DNA of 64,000 bases from Ypsolopha sequella (GCA_934047225.1 OW204001.1:10214201-10278200), one strand, 5' to 3'. Counted from the first letter of the stretch, positions 10,376 to 21,189 are shown. Numbers and translations: made by a program. Notes: a model not told the origin generated them from the letters alone.

Positions 10376-12125
10376 ACTCCAAGCGGAAAAACGCGCAGAC
10401 CGAGAGCGAAGTATTCAGAAAAAAAGAGGAAAAATGGGTCTTATAATATAATTTAAAACAAAAACATATACCTAGGCAAAAATTTCTTCAACCAAAATCT
10501 ATAAATTATTAATTAAACTGCTCTAAGTGTGTTTAAGAGGCTATGCGAATTTAATTTTTGTAACTGTCACTCCAAGCGAAAAATCGCGCAGTGCGAGAGG
10601 GGCGGATTCAGGGCAAAAGGGAAAAAAGTTGGTTTTATATTTTTATTAAAAAAACTAAAATATTTCATGTATTTCATGAAATACACAGAAAAGAAACACC
10701 CGTATTTTTATCGTATATAGCCTTAAATACCTCATTTCAATAATTATTTCTATCGAGCGAACGTTTCTTAATCGCATTTTTGTTAAACAGGAATCTGAAA
10801 AAAGATCCAAAATAAATTAAACAACTAATTTATAAAACTAGTAATTAGATTCACTTTTATTTTTGTGCATCGTAGAATTGATCATATATTATCATGATGT
10901 TGTCACCCATTTCATAAAATGGTTGCATTTCATGAAATGCCCAACTCAAACTGACGATATCATGAAATGGCCTGGCCAGATCAATTGATGATATTAATAG
11001 CTAAATGCATGACTATTTCATGTTATGGTCAAACATTAGTGATCACATCGTAAAATAGTTTCATTATCTACCGTTAGAGGCGCTGATGTCATTTTGTTGT
11101 TGTCTATAGACAAAGATACGTCTTTAGAAAATGAGACTACACATCTCTAGACAAAGCTAGATAGACCCACTCTGATTGGAACGATCCAATATTTATTATA
11201 CAATACAATATTAATCCCCAGGTGATAGAGTTGATGCCAGGCTCGACTGTGTAGGTACCACCATCTTACTTGGAGACCCCTTCGAAGTAATTCGGGGGAG
11301 AGTAAGAGGACAGCTAACAGGCAAAAAACCAGGAGGCCCACCATGCCTGGGACCGATGGATGGCTGTATATCCATCCCTAATAGCCGGGCCTTATATGGA
11401 ACAGACTGGTGACGGGCAGCGGCGCCACTAGTGCGAGGGTTCTGGCACTGCGCTCACCAACTCGCCTGCCCAGCGTGTGTGACCACCGGGAGCGGCAAAG
11501 TCCTGGAAAGGCTTATGTCCAGCAGTGGACGAACTAGGCTGATGGATGGATGGATGGAAAATATTAATCTAATCATGGATACCCTACATTAATGATACGA
11601 CCAAACGTGGATGGCCGTATCATCAAACGTTGATGTTTAAGGCGATATGCGAAAAAAATACGGGTGTTCCTTTTCTGTGTATTCATGAAATACAAGGAAA
11701 ATTTTTATAAATTTCTGGCTTATGCGTTTTGACTATATAATCTAGGGTTTTGAAACTGGAAAACACATTTTCCTTGATAGAAATAATTGTTGAAATGAGG
11801 TCATCAAACACACTTTTTCTCCTCGTTTGACGAATAGGAACAATATACAGAACTCAAACATATTTTATTAGGTGTGTTTTAACAACATCTAGAAATTTGA
11901 TATTTGATATTTTGCTAGCTATTTTAGTTTTTTTATTAAAAATATAAAACCAACTTTTTTCCCTTTTGCCCTGAATCCGCCCCTCTCGCACTGCGCGATT
12001 TTTTGCTTGGAGTGACAGTGACAAAAATAAAATTCGCATAGCCTCTTAAACGATGTCGTCAGTTTGAGTTGGCCATTTCATGAAATGGGTGACCACATCA
12101 TGATATGATCAATTCTACGATATGA
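10376..12125. mobile_element. Fold-back (inverted-repeat) element with a GC-rich core motif
   Basis: A segment at 10529-10735 (starting GTTTAAGAGGCTATGCGAAT, with the core CGCGCAGTGCGAGAGGGGCG) returns inverted at 11650-12049. The right arm holds about 230 bp missing from the left arm. A further weaker direct copy of the core lies at 10376-10440. Flanking or subterminal stretches rich in CATTTCATGAAATG palindromes occur at 10890-10980 and again inverted at 12056-12125. The loop carries a separate LINE-tail-like insertion (11160-11556). Related copies occur at 34195-34285 and 34541-34860. No transposase frame was seen, so it is probably non-autonomous. Confidence 0.7.
11160..11556 (+). mobile_element. 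Non-autonomous retroelement fragment with (GGAT)n tail
   Basis: A moderately GC-rich block with CATGCCTGGGACCGATGGAT, GACGGGCAGCGGCGCC and CTCGCCTGCCCAGCGTGTG, ending in GTCCAGCAGTGGAC and GATGGATGGATGGATGG. The same block lies inverted at 29740-30068. The end (GTCCAGCAGTGGAC then GGAT units) is shared with the RTE-like LINE fragment at 26965-27440, which suggests a SINE-like unit mobilised by that LINE. Confidence 0.6.
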
Positions 12126-12388
12126 CCACGACATATACATTCTAGAGAACGATTGGTGCCTGCTTACCTTTGGGACTACAACGCATATTTAAAAGTTTTC
12201 CGACTGAGCTGATAAAATTACAAAAGCATGACTTCATATTTCTTGAACGTGAGTCAGACTGACAAATCACCACAGGCTGAAGGCTCTTTTACCTATATAC
12301 CTTGGTGGCATTGTTTCACAAATTCTCAGAATGGTAAATGATATGCGTATCGCGCGTGAGCGCACGCGCAAGCATGAAAATTGACGGG

Positions 12389-12491
12389 TATATAATCCCT
12401 TACGATTTTATACGATACCAGTTAGGTCGTAACTTACCTGTGATACGTGGTGTTCAAGTGCTTAAAGCCTAAGGATAAAATTAAATAAAAT
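12389..12491 (+). promoter_or_regulatory. Candidate TATA/initiator promoter and 5' untranslated exon
   Basis: TATATAA at 12389-12395 is followed 31 bp later by an insect-like initiator (ACCAGTT, start near 12420). The next 72 bp have no ATG before an excellent donor, AAAAT|GTAAGT, at 12491/12492. The next good acceptor in front of a coding exon on this strand is 14893 of gene A, so this may be the first exon of gene A. The link is inference; no transcript is seen. Confidence 0.4.
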
Positions 12492-12674
12492 GTAAGTAAA
12501 ATCAATTTTGAGCGGCAATATACGAGTAGTTCATTGGGACGTCAGACTTATAATCTTGAAATATTTTCATTGTAATTTTAATCTTACCACTTGCTGAATA
12601 GTGGAGGAAAACACTAGCTATTGCCCGCGGCTTCGCTTCAATATTTGAGTAGTATGGACAACATTATAATATAT

Positions 12675-12720
12675 TAAAAAAAATTATCGTGTTAGACCTT
12701 AACACGATAATTTTTTTTTA
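12675..12720. repeat. Perfect 19-20 bp hairpin
   Basis: AAAAAAAATTATCGTGTTA and TAACACGATAATTTTTTTT face each other across a 5-base loop. It is probably the end or centre of a small mobile element; a short 'actagctattgcccgcggct' fragment, typical of a widespread arthropod repeat, sits just before it at 12612-12650. Confidence 0.75.
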
Positions 12721-12722
12721 CC

Positions 12723-13975
12723 TTTTTTTACGAAAAGGTCACTCGACTTTTCGAGGCAGTTGCATGTCTCGTGATCTACATGGTTCACGGTTTGCCGTAT
12801 TAATACGTATAATACACATTATAATTATATATATTTATATTTATTATAATACATAAATAAATATTTAAATAATATAATACATATATTATAATGTGTACGA
12901 AACGTGAGATAGTATGGACAAGACAAGATTAGTATGGTGTCTATTTATTAACACCCCTAAGAAAACCGCATCGAAAATAGTTTTCGAGTAAAAATTGAGC
13001 ATACAAACAGACAGACTGAAATTGTATTTTCTAGTTACTTCTATACCATTAAAATAGGTATTAAAATGTTGTGTACGTTGAACAAAATTGCTACATTTTA
13101 AATGAAATGGGTTATTATATTGGTATTGTAATGATTAATTATTAATAGGCCTATGCTTGAAATTAAATTACGTTATTTATAAAAAAAAACTGCCTTAGAA
13201 TTCTTGTCTGTCTGTCCGTATATATGTATGTTCCAATGTTACTCAAAAATCACCAACGGATTTGGATGTGGTTTCTTTATTATCATTGTAGTGACCCTGG
13301 CTAACATATAGGAAATTAGAGGTGTTGATAAAATAACGTCTAAACAGAAAACAGGCCAGAGATTGAATAAACGCGGGCGAAAGGTTTCTAATAAGAAGTT
13401 AGGATTAATTCTATGTGACAATCACTTCTAAATAAATGTAAAAAACCTCGGTTTGTAAGTTCAAAAAACAAATTCAGTTGTTCGTTTATCTTTTAAAGCT
13501 AACTTTACTAACAAGTCAGTTTAAAATGTCAAGTTACTTATATTTAACTTGGAATGGAGTTTTAAATTAAAGGATTCTACACTTTGTAATGCAAAATCTA
13601 CTAATTGCCATCTGCTGCAGATTTCCACTTTAAAGTGACTGTGCTTTCTTTCGTGTTCAAAACTGATTATGTTAAACTGCAAAATAATATAAAGTGAAAT
13701 AGAGTTCAATTATTCGTATAGTTTTCACCCAGTGTACATTTAATTCAACTTGCTCCATACAAACGTTCTTAGAATGACAGGACAAAAAAGTTTGGTAACT
13801 CAAACTCAAATACAATATCCTGTGCTTTATAATATTTCCTTTTTTGTTTCTGTTATTTTATAAACATTACTGTTTTAAATAAATTATAGTCTGATCTTTT
13901 GTAATTAAGAAATTAAACATTATATCATTGCAGTATAGAAACGCAGAAAGAAAAGTAAATCTGGATGTCAGGAGC
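12723..13975. other. Noncoding, no gene seen
   Basis: AT-rich, with TTATAATA-type low complexity at 12805-12895 and a common repeat line 'tctgtctgtccgtatatatg' at about 13206. No coding signal. Confidence 0.5.
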
Positions 13976-13979
13976 TCTG

Positions 13980-14230
13980 AACCGGTTCATATAATGTTAG
14001 TTTATATCTTCTTGCGATGGATAAATCGCCAAGTGTTCAAACATAGATATTTATTTCTGTCATTGCATTACCCTGCGAGGTGTCCACGGAAGACCAGCGT
14101 CGTGATACAGAATGGTGCCATGACACATGCTGAGAGGAGGCCTTTTAAGTGTCACTCTTGTTTGTTTATTAATTATGTTGCATTTTAGTTGTGTGACACG
14201 AATAATGCTTTTTCTATTCTATTCTATACA
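13980..14230 (+). repeat. LINE 3'-end remnant with (TATTC)n tail
   Basis: A block with GAGGTGTCCACGGAAGACCA and GTGATACAGAATGGTGCC leads into an AT-rich end and TCTATTCTATTCTATAC. Short tandem pentamers after such a block are the usual end of a non-LTR insertion. Clade not determined. Confidence 0.4.
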
Positions 14231-14670
14231 AGCAGAGTGGTACCTCTGGGCAGTCCTAATAATTTGAACTAAATTTTACTCTTAGAATATTTGAAACGGA
14301 AAGCGTAATTTTATTTTATTCTGTAAAATTTATCCGATCTGGAATGCGATATTGTTTTCCATTTCGTTTTTTGATTATAACTAGGACTACAATTAAAAAA
14401 TATCGTCATTCATTACTCAAAATAAGCAACTTCATTCGATCATAAGCAATCTCAAAATAACCTCTTCATCGAGATTTTAATCCAGTTTTTTAGGTATTAT
14501 ATTAATGTCAAAATACAAAAATGTTATGCTACTAGGTTAGGCGTAAAATATTATGTAAGATTTCGTCGTAAGATTTTAATCATCGCATTTACAAACATAA
14601 AAAATTATTCAAACACCTCGAAATCTCAAGTTTTCTGAGCGGCCCGCTCCCATTGAGCAGGATAGAGAAG

Positions 14671-14677
14671 TATAAAA
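14671..14677 (+). promoter_or_regulatory. Alternative TATA-like box upstream of gene A
   Basis: TATAAAA lies 223 bp before the coding exon of gene A and would start transcription near 14700. I see no clear donor between there and 14893, so this site is weaker than the one at 12389 unless the whole leader is retained. Confidence 0.25.
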
Positions 14678-14905
14678 TGAAGGCGTTGGAGCAGGACAAG
14701 ATTTCTCCGAATATCCTTGCCTTAAGAAATTTGTTTTGTGTACTTTGTTTGAATTCTTTCTTAAAAGGATGATTCAGCAGAATTTTGTAAAATGTGTAGA
14801 TTTAAAATTATATGAGGATTCCATGAAAGCGAAAAGCAGGATCGCGCTCAAAAAACATTTTTGCTGCTTTTAAACGGCATATTTTATTTTCAGATAATCC
14901 CCACG

Positions 14906-15223
14906 ATGGCAACATCATCATCACTCACCGTACTCCTCTTGTCGACAATCTTCACCACATGCTTGGCCCAACGACCATTTTACGCCGGCCTTCGACCAGT
15001 TGGGTACGCAGACACCAGCTCAACGAATTTGCAAAACAGATTCGGTGAGGACTCCCCTCTACCAGTCCAGGCGCATGGAGATAGAGATTTTGCTAATAGA
15101 GTGGATAGACTGCCACAGGATGAGCAACCTTTCTGGTACCTAAATAGAGAACAATACGACAATTTGCGGAAGAACCCTAAATCTTGGCCACAGAGGCCAA
15201 GTTCGTTTGCCGGAAGGAGTTGA
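14906..15223 (+). CDS. Gene A: small secreted protein, paralogue of gene B
   Basis: The reading frame encodes 105 residues. I chose ATG 14906, 12 bp after the acceptor TTTTATTTTCAG (exon starts 14894). An upstream in-frame codon at 14861 lies in the intron. Residues 1 to about 21 form a signal peptide (hydrophobic core LTVLLLSTIFTTCLA, cleavage near A-Q). The mature part is small and polar, with YAGLRPVGYA, NRFGEDS, ANRVDRLPQDEQPFWYLN and a Pro/Arg-rich C-terminus. There is no Cys in the mature part and no recognised domain. It aligns with gene B over the same motifs. Unlike gene B, the coding region is not interrupted at the N-R/K-F-G-E junction. A secreted role is sure from the signal peptide; its function is unknown. 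Confidence 0.8.
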   Translation: MATSSSLTVLLLSTIFTTCLAQRPFYAGLRPVGYADTSSTNLQNRFGEDSPLPVQAHGDRDFANRVDRLPQDEQPFWYLNREQYDNLRKNPKSWPQRPSSFAGRS

Positions 15224-17150
15224 AATTATGCAGAAATGTAGGCATTTTGTTGTAATAATTTTTAGTATTCATTACGTGACACACAAAAACTATAAATACG
15301 GACACAATTTATCTTTCTGTTGTTTTATTATTTAACTCCTTATAAAGTACCAGTAAATGCCACAAGAGACACTACGTTACAAAATTTTGTTCGGCCAAGA
15401 GGATAATCAAGTTTTCTTATAACAAATCATAACATTTCTTGTCTCAATATATTTTGCAATCCAAGCCAAAATAAATATTCTATAGGGTCACGTGGACAAT
15501 TTTAATAGTGATTTCGTCTAAAAACAATACTCTGTGGCTTAAATAAATTAAAACAGACGTTTGAATAGAACCTATTCCATTGCTCACCAGTGTGCTCAAA
15601 AGGGTGTAACTAAACAGTTCATCAAAAAATGCTTTGCCTGAATTTTGAATGTAATTTCTGCATTATGGGTGCAATTTTTAGGGAAAAGTGGATAATATGG
15701 ATTTAATTCAATATACCAAGTAGCTACTATTTTGTACCTGGTAAATTTTTGTGACATCATTATTATTTTAGGTCAAACACTACATATAGCGTTTGTACGT
15801 CACTCAAATATGTACTTATGTGTGTGTATTATCATCATTCACAATTTACCTAGTTACTTGTCATATTTGTTTCTTACACCGTTTCATGGCTAATTATATT
15901 TCTAAGTATTTATAAACGTTACTGGTCAAATTTTTAAATTGAACAACTTTTAGTATACTCGGTGCTTCCTCTCTATATATAAATGTCCTCATAGGGTTTT
16001 ATAGTATTTACACCCACTATAAGCTTGACAATGGCATCATGTCCTGAATTTTTGAGTTTGTGTGTTGTCCAACCCAAAACACTTTGGTCCAAAAATACAC
16101 CAAATAACTTCAATAAAAGCGCAGCCTCGTTTCAGCTCGACTTGGTGGCTGCACTTCCGTGGTCCTTACAGAACAATAAATGTCCCCCTGTGTCCATAAT
16201 TATTAATAAAAGATGAATATGGGCACGACCTCTATGCTCGAGGAGGTGCCAGAAGTGTTCTGAGCACGGAGTTGATCTGAGTGTCCAATAAACGGACAAA
16301 CACTAATTTATTTCTGTTTACAATAGATTTTTACGTCGCAAAGTGAAAACGGTTGAGTGTGTACAGTACCTACATATAAAAGAGCAGTATGTAAAGAGTA
16401 GATAGGACGAAGCTTCAACGAAGATAAGGGTGTGGGCTGAACACCGTACTCCGGGCATAAAATGAATACCCACGACCACACGTTACTGCATAAACTTCAT
16501 ATGGCTATGACCTTTATGCGCATGTAATAACAACTCCCAAGGTATAAAAACATATTGGAGATTGTACATACTTTTTAGACCAAGAACTTCACATTTTCTT
16601 TTGCGTTCATAAGACTATAAAGTTTGCGTCAATGTTGATATACAGCTTCTTAAAAGTTCGCTTGATTAGACACTGTCATAATATTTAAAATGACATGTTA
16701 CTTCGAATATTTTTTTAAATACTAGCAGACGCCCCATGGCGTTGCTCGAGTGGATCCAGTTTCTCCCAAACTCGTGGGAATTATGAAAAAAATATTCCTT
16801 GTCTACATTTTATAGGAAACGTTATAGCAAAATTTCAGCTTTCCATGTCCAAGCGTTTGGGTTGCGGCCCAATGAAGCGCGCATTTGTCACGCTGAAGTT
16901 TACATCAAAGATGCCATTTTCGCAGGTAAAACTTACTCGTAGTATTAGTATTCTTATTTATTAGTTACCATATAAAGCACCCATTACGTGCAAAATTGTC
17001 AAGTAATTAAGGTAATTTCACTAATTTTAGCACTGTGAAATGAAGGTAACTTTACTACTTCTGGCACTATGAAATTAAAGTAATTTTACCAATACTAGCA
17101 CTATGCTATGAAATTTAAGTACGTATAGACGCAAAACGCTGTTTTTATTT
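15224..17150. other. 3' flank of gene A and noncoding sequence
   Basis: No coding signal. An AATAAA lies at about 15469, the nearest plain poly(A) signal to gene A. A fragment starting ACTAGCAGACGCCCCATGGC at 16724 looks like the end of a widespread arthropod repeat. Confidence 0.4.
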
Positions 17151-17370
17151 TCAGTTTGACTATAAAAATTAAATCTTCGAAAACAGTTCGTCCTAAATGC
17201 CATCCATTTCCATGATAAGATTCGTAATAATTTTTTACAGCTGACACTTTTTAAAACTTTAATTAATATTGCTGTTAGCATAATGTCGTCTCATTCATAC
17301 ACATAAGAAATGACATAATATGGATTTTTATTAATACTGTTATTAAAACAATTAAAAAAATTATTATTAC

Positions 17371-17417
17371 TCGATATATTATATTTCGGCCCTCGGTATG
17401 GGGCCGTCATCAGTCGA
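17371..17417 (-). ncRNA. Hammerhead-like core in left pseudo-LTR
   Basis: Inverted partner of the core at 18098-18144: read on the minus strand it gives TCGA, CTGATGA, a GGCCC/GGGCC helix, GAAA, a short AT helix and TCGA. Same caveat as there about the extra C after CTGATGA. Confidence 0.45.
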
Positions 17418-17547
17418 ATGTAAAAAAATTTGTGACTTATAATTTAGGTATAATAATAAAAAAATAAAGAGTAAAAGTGACACTGGTAAACAATTTTAGT
17501 TTTAAACTATTTTCTAAAAAATAACAAAGTAGGTTTCTCTAAAAATT

Positions 17548-17826
17548 ATGTTGGTTAATTGCCCGGCATTCTACGTAGGTGAAACCAGAAACGCCTTACA
17601 CATCCGGATGAACAACCACAGACATACATCAACTATACAAAACAACGTCCTACCCATTCCCACACACACACGCTTACACAACGTCACCTTCAACGACTGC
17701 TTCTCCGTTCGAATCATTAAATCATTCACTCCACCATTAACTGACATAGACCTAAGAACCTGGGAGACGTCATATATCTGGTCACTTGGTGCTCATTATG
17801 GACCTGGACTCAACAGACAGCACTGA
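17548..17826 (+). pseudogene. C-terminal GIY-YIG endonuclease of a Penelope-like element
   Basis: About 90 codons run from the inner edge of the left arm to a stop at 17824. The fragment opens with NCPAFYVGETRNALHIRMNN, where Y-V-G and the following R and H fit the GIY-YIG nuclease pattern, and closes with TWETSYIWSLGAHYGPGLN. The reverse transcriptase that normally precedes this domain is absent because the copy is 5'-truncated. The same closing residues are encoded at 27890-27990 in a second fragment. Confidence 0.85.
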
Positions 17827-18097
17827 CAGACATGACCCGACCGACCGACGAATTAGACCGCTCAAATTTTCTAGTAAAAACACCAACAACATCACACAAC
17901 CACCCAACCACCATCATCGATCATCCAAGAAGAGCAGTGATTAAATAATATCAAAAATAACCAACATAATTTTTAGAGAAACCTACTTTGTTATTTTTTA
18001 GAAAATAGTTTAAAACTAAAATTGTTTACCAGTGTCACTTTTACTCTTTATTTTTTTATTATTATACCTAAATTATATGTCACAAATTTTTTTACAT

Positions 18098-18144
18098 TCG
18101 ACTGATGACGGCCCCATACCGAGGGCCGAAATATAATATATCGA
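18098..18144 (+). ncRNA. Hammerhead-like ribozyme core in right pseudo-LTR
   Basis: Order of parts: TCGA (helix I), CTGATGA (18102-18108), helix II GGCCC...GGGCC, GAAA (18128-18131), a tiny helix III ATA/TAT, an AUA cleavage triplet and TCGA closing helix I. Penelope-like elements are known to carry hammerhead motifs with very short helix III. One extra C sits between CTGATGA and helix II, so activity is uncertain. Confidence 0.5.
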
Positions 18145-18290
18145 GTAATAATAATTTTTTTAATTGTTTTAATAACAGTATTAATAAAAAGCTCATAATA
18201 TGGATTTGTCATTCCTAAAAAAAATGCAAAAATGTAATAGTGAAAATTGAGTTTCCTTCAAGTTCTTTATAGAAAACAGCAATTTCATAT

Positions 18291-19050
18291 GTATCAATAA
18301 TTTTGTATACAAAAGACCACCACAGATCAAGTATTCTTCATTTCATCCGTCACTTATCTCTATTGTAGACTGTACAATTTGTGCTAGGGGGGTGCACTAT
18401 AATTTAGTACCACAGTCGACCACAATTGGTATTCAAACGTCGCACACTCAGCCGGGTCAGTACGTTGTATTGTATCAGTTTTATATTGCACTTTATGAGT
18501 CAGGAGAGAATGAGATTTTGCAGCGAGGTTTTATTTAGTTTAAAAGTGTACGTTTCTTTTGTTGTAATGTCGGTTATAGCATGACTAACTTTAAGCTGAC
18601 CTGTCCAGTATAAATTGATCTGTGTAGATTTGATCTTTGTTAAAAGAGATATAATACAATATAAAAAGTTGTGTATATTTGAAGTTTTGTTTTTGAGATT
18701 TTTATATACAGGATCATGTTAGGGTTGGTTCATCTAAGCAAATATTGTACAATTGCCTTAATAAATAAAGCGTTAACATAGTTTAAAAGTGTCAAAAAAG
18801 GTAATAAATAAAAAGTGCATAGTAACAATAAGAGACTTTAACAATTTTACATCAATAATCACAATACTTTAACCAATCAGAAGCAAAGACGACAAAAGCG
18901 GGCGGGAATCAAGAAATAAGGGCGGGGTTTAATTCTCGTCGTTGTTGTTGATTGGTCATCCAGCGGTGTTATTATAAATTGGAAAAACCACAGTGCAGAA
19001 TCACGGTGTCATAATGTAATATTATAACATCGAACAGATAATTAAACATA
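18291..19050. other. Noncoding, no gene seen
   Basis: AT-rich sequence. A short CCAATCAGA...TGATTGGTC inverted pair (18873-18955) brackets a GC-richer patch with GGGCGGG; possibly a small mobile-element remnant. Confidence 0.35.
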
Positions 19051-19051
19051 T

Positions 19052-19215
19052 ACGACCGCCTCTGTGGTCTAGTGCTACGAGTTTTCAACTAGTAAGGTGG
19101 AGGTTGCTGGTTCAAATCCTTAAGAGCACATTCATTTGTGTTTCTGAAGCGTGCTTCAAAAGCACGTTAAGGACCCTAAATTGAGCACCTCATTTTGCAT
19201 CAAGTAGAACTGAAC
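19052..19215 (+). repeat. tRNA-derived SINE
   Basis: An RNA polymerase III A box-like TGTGGTCTAGTG (near 19064) and a B box GGTTCAAATCC (19110-19120) are spaced as in a tRNA promoter. The tRNA-like head is followed by a non-tRNA body, so this is a SINE and not a tRNA gene. Confidence 0.7.
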
Positions 19216-19604
19216 TCTATGACGTTTCATTATTGTTTAAAATAGCATGCTCTGAGCCGTGGCTGTTACGACAACCAAAATATCACGAACGCTCTAATTA
19301 CTGCGTTTTTATTAAATAACTCAGCTTCTGGTTGAAATAAAAACACATTTAAACTAATTTTATAAAGGAACAACCAACTAAATCCTGAAATCAATACCCG
19401 AGAGAAAATCATTCTAAAATTAGTAAAATAGAGGTTTACAAAAGATTATAATTATTTACAGTAAATATATGAATAAATTGACGTGATTTGTTCAAACTTA
19501 CTTTATAAACGTTAAGAGAGCACAGGTGTCTTTTTTTAAGGGAAATTATTAATCGGGCGAATAAAAATATAATTAGCGACTTCAAGTCTCCGGAATAAAT
19601 ACCA

Positions 19605-19775
19605 AAACGTGTGACTGAAAATACCGAATGGGCGAATTTAAAGTATGAAAATATTTCACAAAAAGTCAAAAAATAGGTGCGACGACGAGCGAAGCGAGAA
19701 GGAGCGTGTTAGGTTTACGTGTAAGATAAAATAAGGAGCCGAGCGATGCGGAGCGGAGTGAGGCGACGTTCTTAG
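19605..19775 (+). repeat. Dispersed repeat with GAGCGAAGCGAGAAGGAGCG core
   Basis: Carries GCGACGACGAGCGAAGCGAG and GGAGCGGAGTGAGGCGACG. An inverted copy lies at 29510-29690 inside the gene B intron. Class unknown. Confidence 0.65.
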
Positions 19776-20760
19776 TTTTATTACTTAAAATTAAATTGTC
19801 ACTAAAATAGAAAATTATTAGCCTGGGAATTATTCATCTCAACTCAAATTTGTATTAAATTTTTAAGTTTCCATTTTCAACATTTTTATTCACCCACAGT
19901 CTTTCGCCCCTTTAGTATTTTAGTACGCTATCTTCAGTATTTTTGACACCTTTAATATGGGTTTCCTGTTTATTGTAACAAAATCATCCAAAGTCTGTTA
20001 TTTCATTTCTATTTGCCTCAGCTAACGTCCAATTTGTGCCCAAAGTACGGCGATAGGGCTCACCACCCATCACGCTGATCGTGACTTGCATTTCACAGTC
20101 CACACTTGGAATCAAGTCTGACGGGCTCCTCTGAAATTCATGTCGTGACAATGTCTTTACGAACATTTTCATACCCTTAGAAGTTTTATTTCAGGCTTTT
20201 AAAGGTTACACATAAATATTGTTTTATATCTGTCATTTATCACTATTATCAAACAAAATAAGTATATGAGACCATTAAACTTAGAGAGGTCGATCCTTTA
20301 ATGCTGTCAATTTATATGAAATATAAAGGTACAGACATCGGAAAACGTATTAAACTTACTAGGAAAAAAGTATAAAGTGTAAAGCACCAGACACTACAGA
20401 GGAAAACTTGAAAAAAAATGCCGCTACCTTCCGTCCAACTTCTACTGCACACAAATAACGCCATATTTACTAATTTACCCATTATCTATAAAAATGTGTA
20501 AATACACACGTGTATTTGTGCCCGAAGTACGGCGGTCGATAAGGCTCACATTAGGTTGGGACGTAAAACTCGTCAGTGAAAGAAGGGTGTACAAATGACT
20601 GTTCCAGAGATAGATCCTGAGTCCCCATTTTATGTCTTTTTTATCCAACTCGTCAAAATAAGATAGAATCGGGCCGTAGCCCTGAGTTTGCCTACGGGTT
20701 ACTCATAATTTACTATATGACATAAAAATTATAATCCATGGCTTAAATATTATTAATAGC
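19776..20760. other. Noncoding with two repeat fragments
   Basis: Two related lines, TTTGTGCCCAAAGTACGGCG (20033) and TTTGTGCCCGAAGTACGGCG (20514), show duplicated repeat pieces. No coding signal. Confidence 0.4.
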
Positions 20761-21189
20761 ATAGACTAAGTATTACTACGTGTAGACTAGCAGTTCCCAT
20801 ACATCAGTTTGTAGCCACAAAAAAGGTGTAAAATTCAAACGAAATCTAGATGGCGTCGCTAAATCTTCTAACAAAAACAATGCTAAAAAAGACCGATTGG
20901 TGACGCTAATGGCACAGCGATGTCACGTAACATATAAATAATTCCTATTTCGATAATAGATGGCGCTGAAATATTCACTGTTAGTGCTGTCAACTTAGCG
21001 CCATCTAGTTTTTCTAAGCAAAACTATTATAACAACATGTTTACTTGGTAACCATGAGAGTTAACTTCCAGCCAATTAAACAAATTATGCTTATTTGCAA
21101 CTCTTGGCGACACCTAGTGTAGTAAGGGCGCGTAAAAAATTTGCTACGCCTGGGAGTTGTCGGTCTATACGTAGTAATACTTAGTCTAT
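20761..21189. mobile_element. MITE with 21-bp perfect terminal inverted repeats
   Basis: Starts ATAGACTAAGTATTACTACG and ends with its complement at 21169-21189. About 430 bp, no open frame. The interior repeats 'agatggcg' lines in both orientations (20848, 20960, inverted at 21000). Confidence 0.8.

Larger units (their letters stand above)
17328..18193 (+). mobile_element. Penelope-like retroelement, 5'-truncated, with inverted pseudo-LTRs
   Basis: About 230-bp arms at 17328-17557 and 17958-18190 are almost identical inverted copies. Between them are about 400 bp that encode the C-terminal GIY-YIG endonuclease of a Penelope-like element. A 14-bp duplication (CATAATATGGATTT, 17314-17327 and 18194-18207) flanks it, and the unbroken paralogous site at 30710-30967 shows the pre-insertion state. 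Pseudo-LTRs in inverted orientation and 5' truncation are known for this class. The arms carry a hammerhead-like core. The near-identity of the arms points to a recent insertion. Confidence 0.85.
17151..18290 (+). repeat. Dispersed repeat copy split by the Penelope-like insertion
   Basis: The two halves, 17151-17327 and 18194-18290, read continuously as the repeat found unbroken at 30710-30967 (CAGCTGACACTTTT, TGCAAAAATGT, AAAATTGAGTTT, GGCAATTTCATATGTA). The split falls at CATAATATGGATTT, which is present on both sides here but once at the unbroken copy (ACATAATTTGGATTT). Confidence 0.85.

Noticed and set aside
14861..14905. Upstream ATG as the start of gene A
   Set aside because: It lies before the acceptor at 14893 and would put non-hydrophobic-signal residues of intron origin in front of a good signal peptide.
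16370..16381. TATAAAA-like promoter at about 16375
   Set aside because: No initiator, donor or coding exon follows on that strand within several kilobases.
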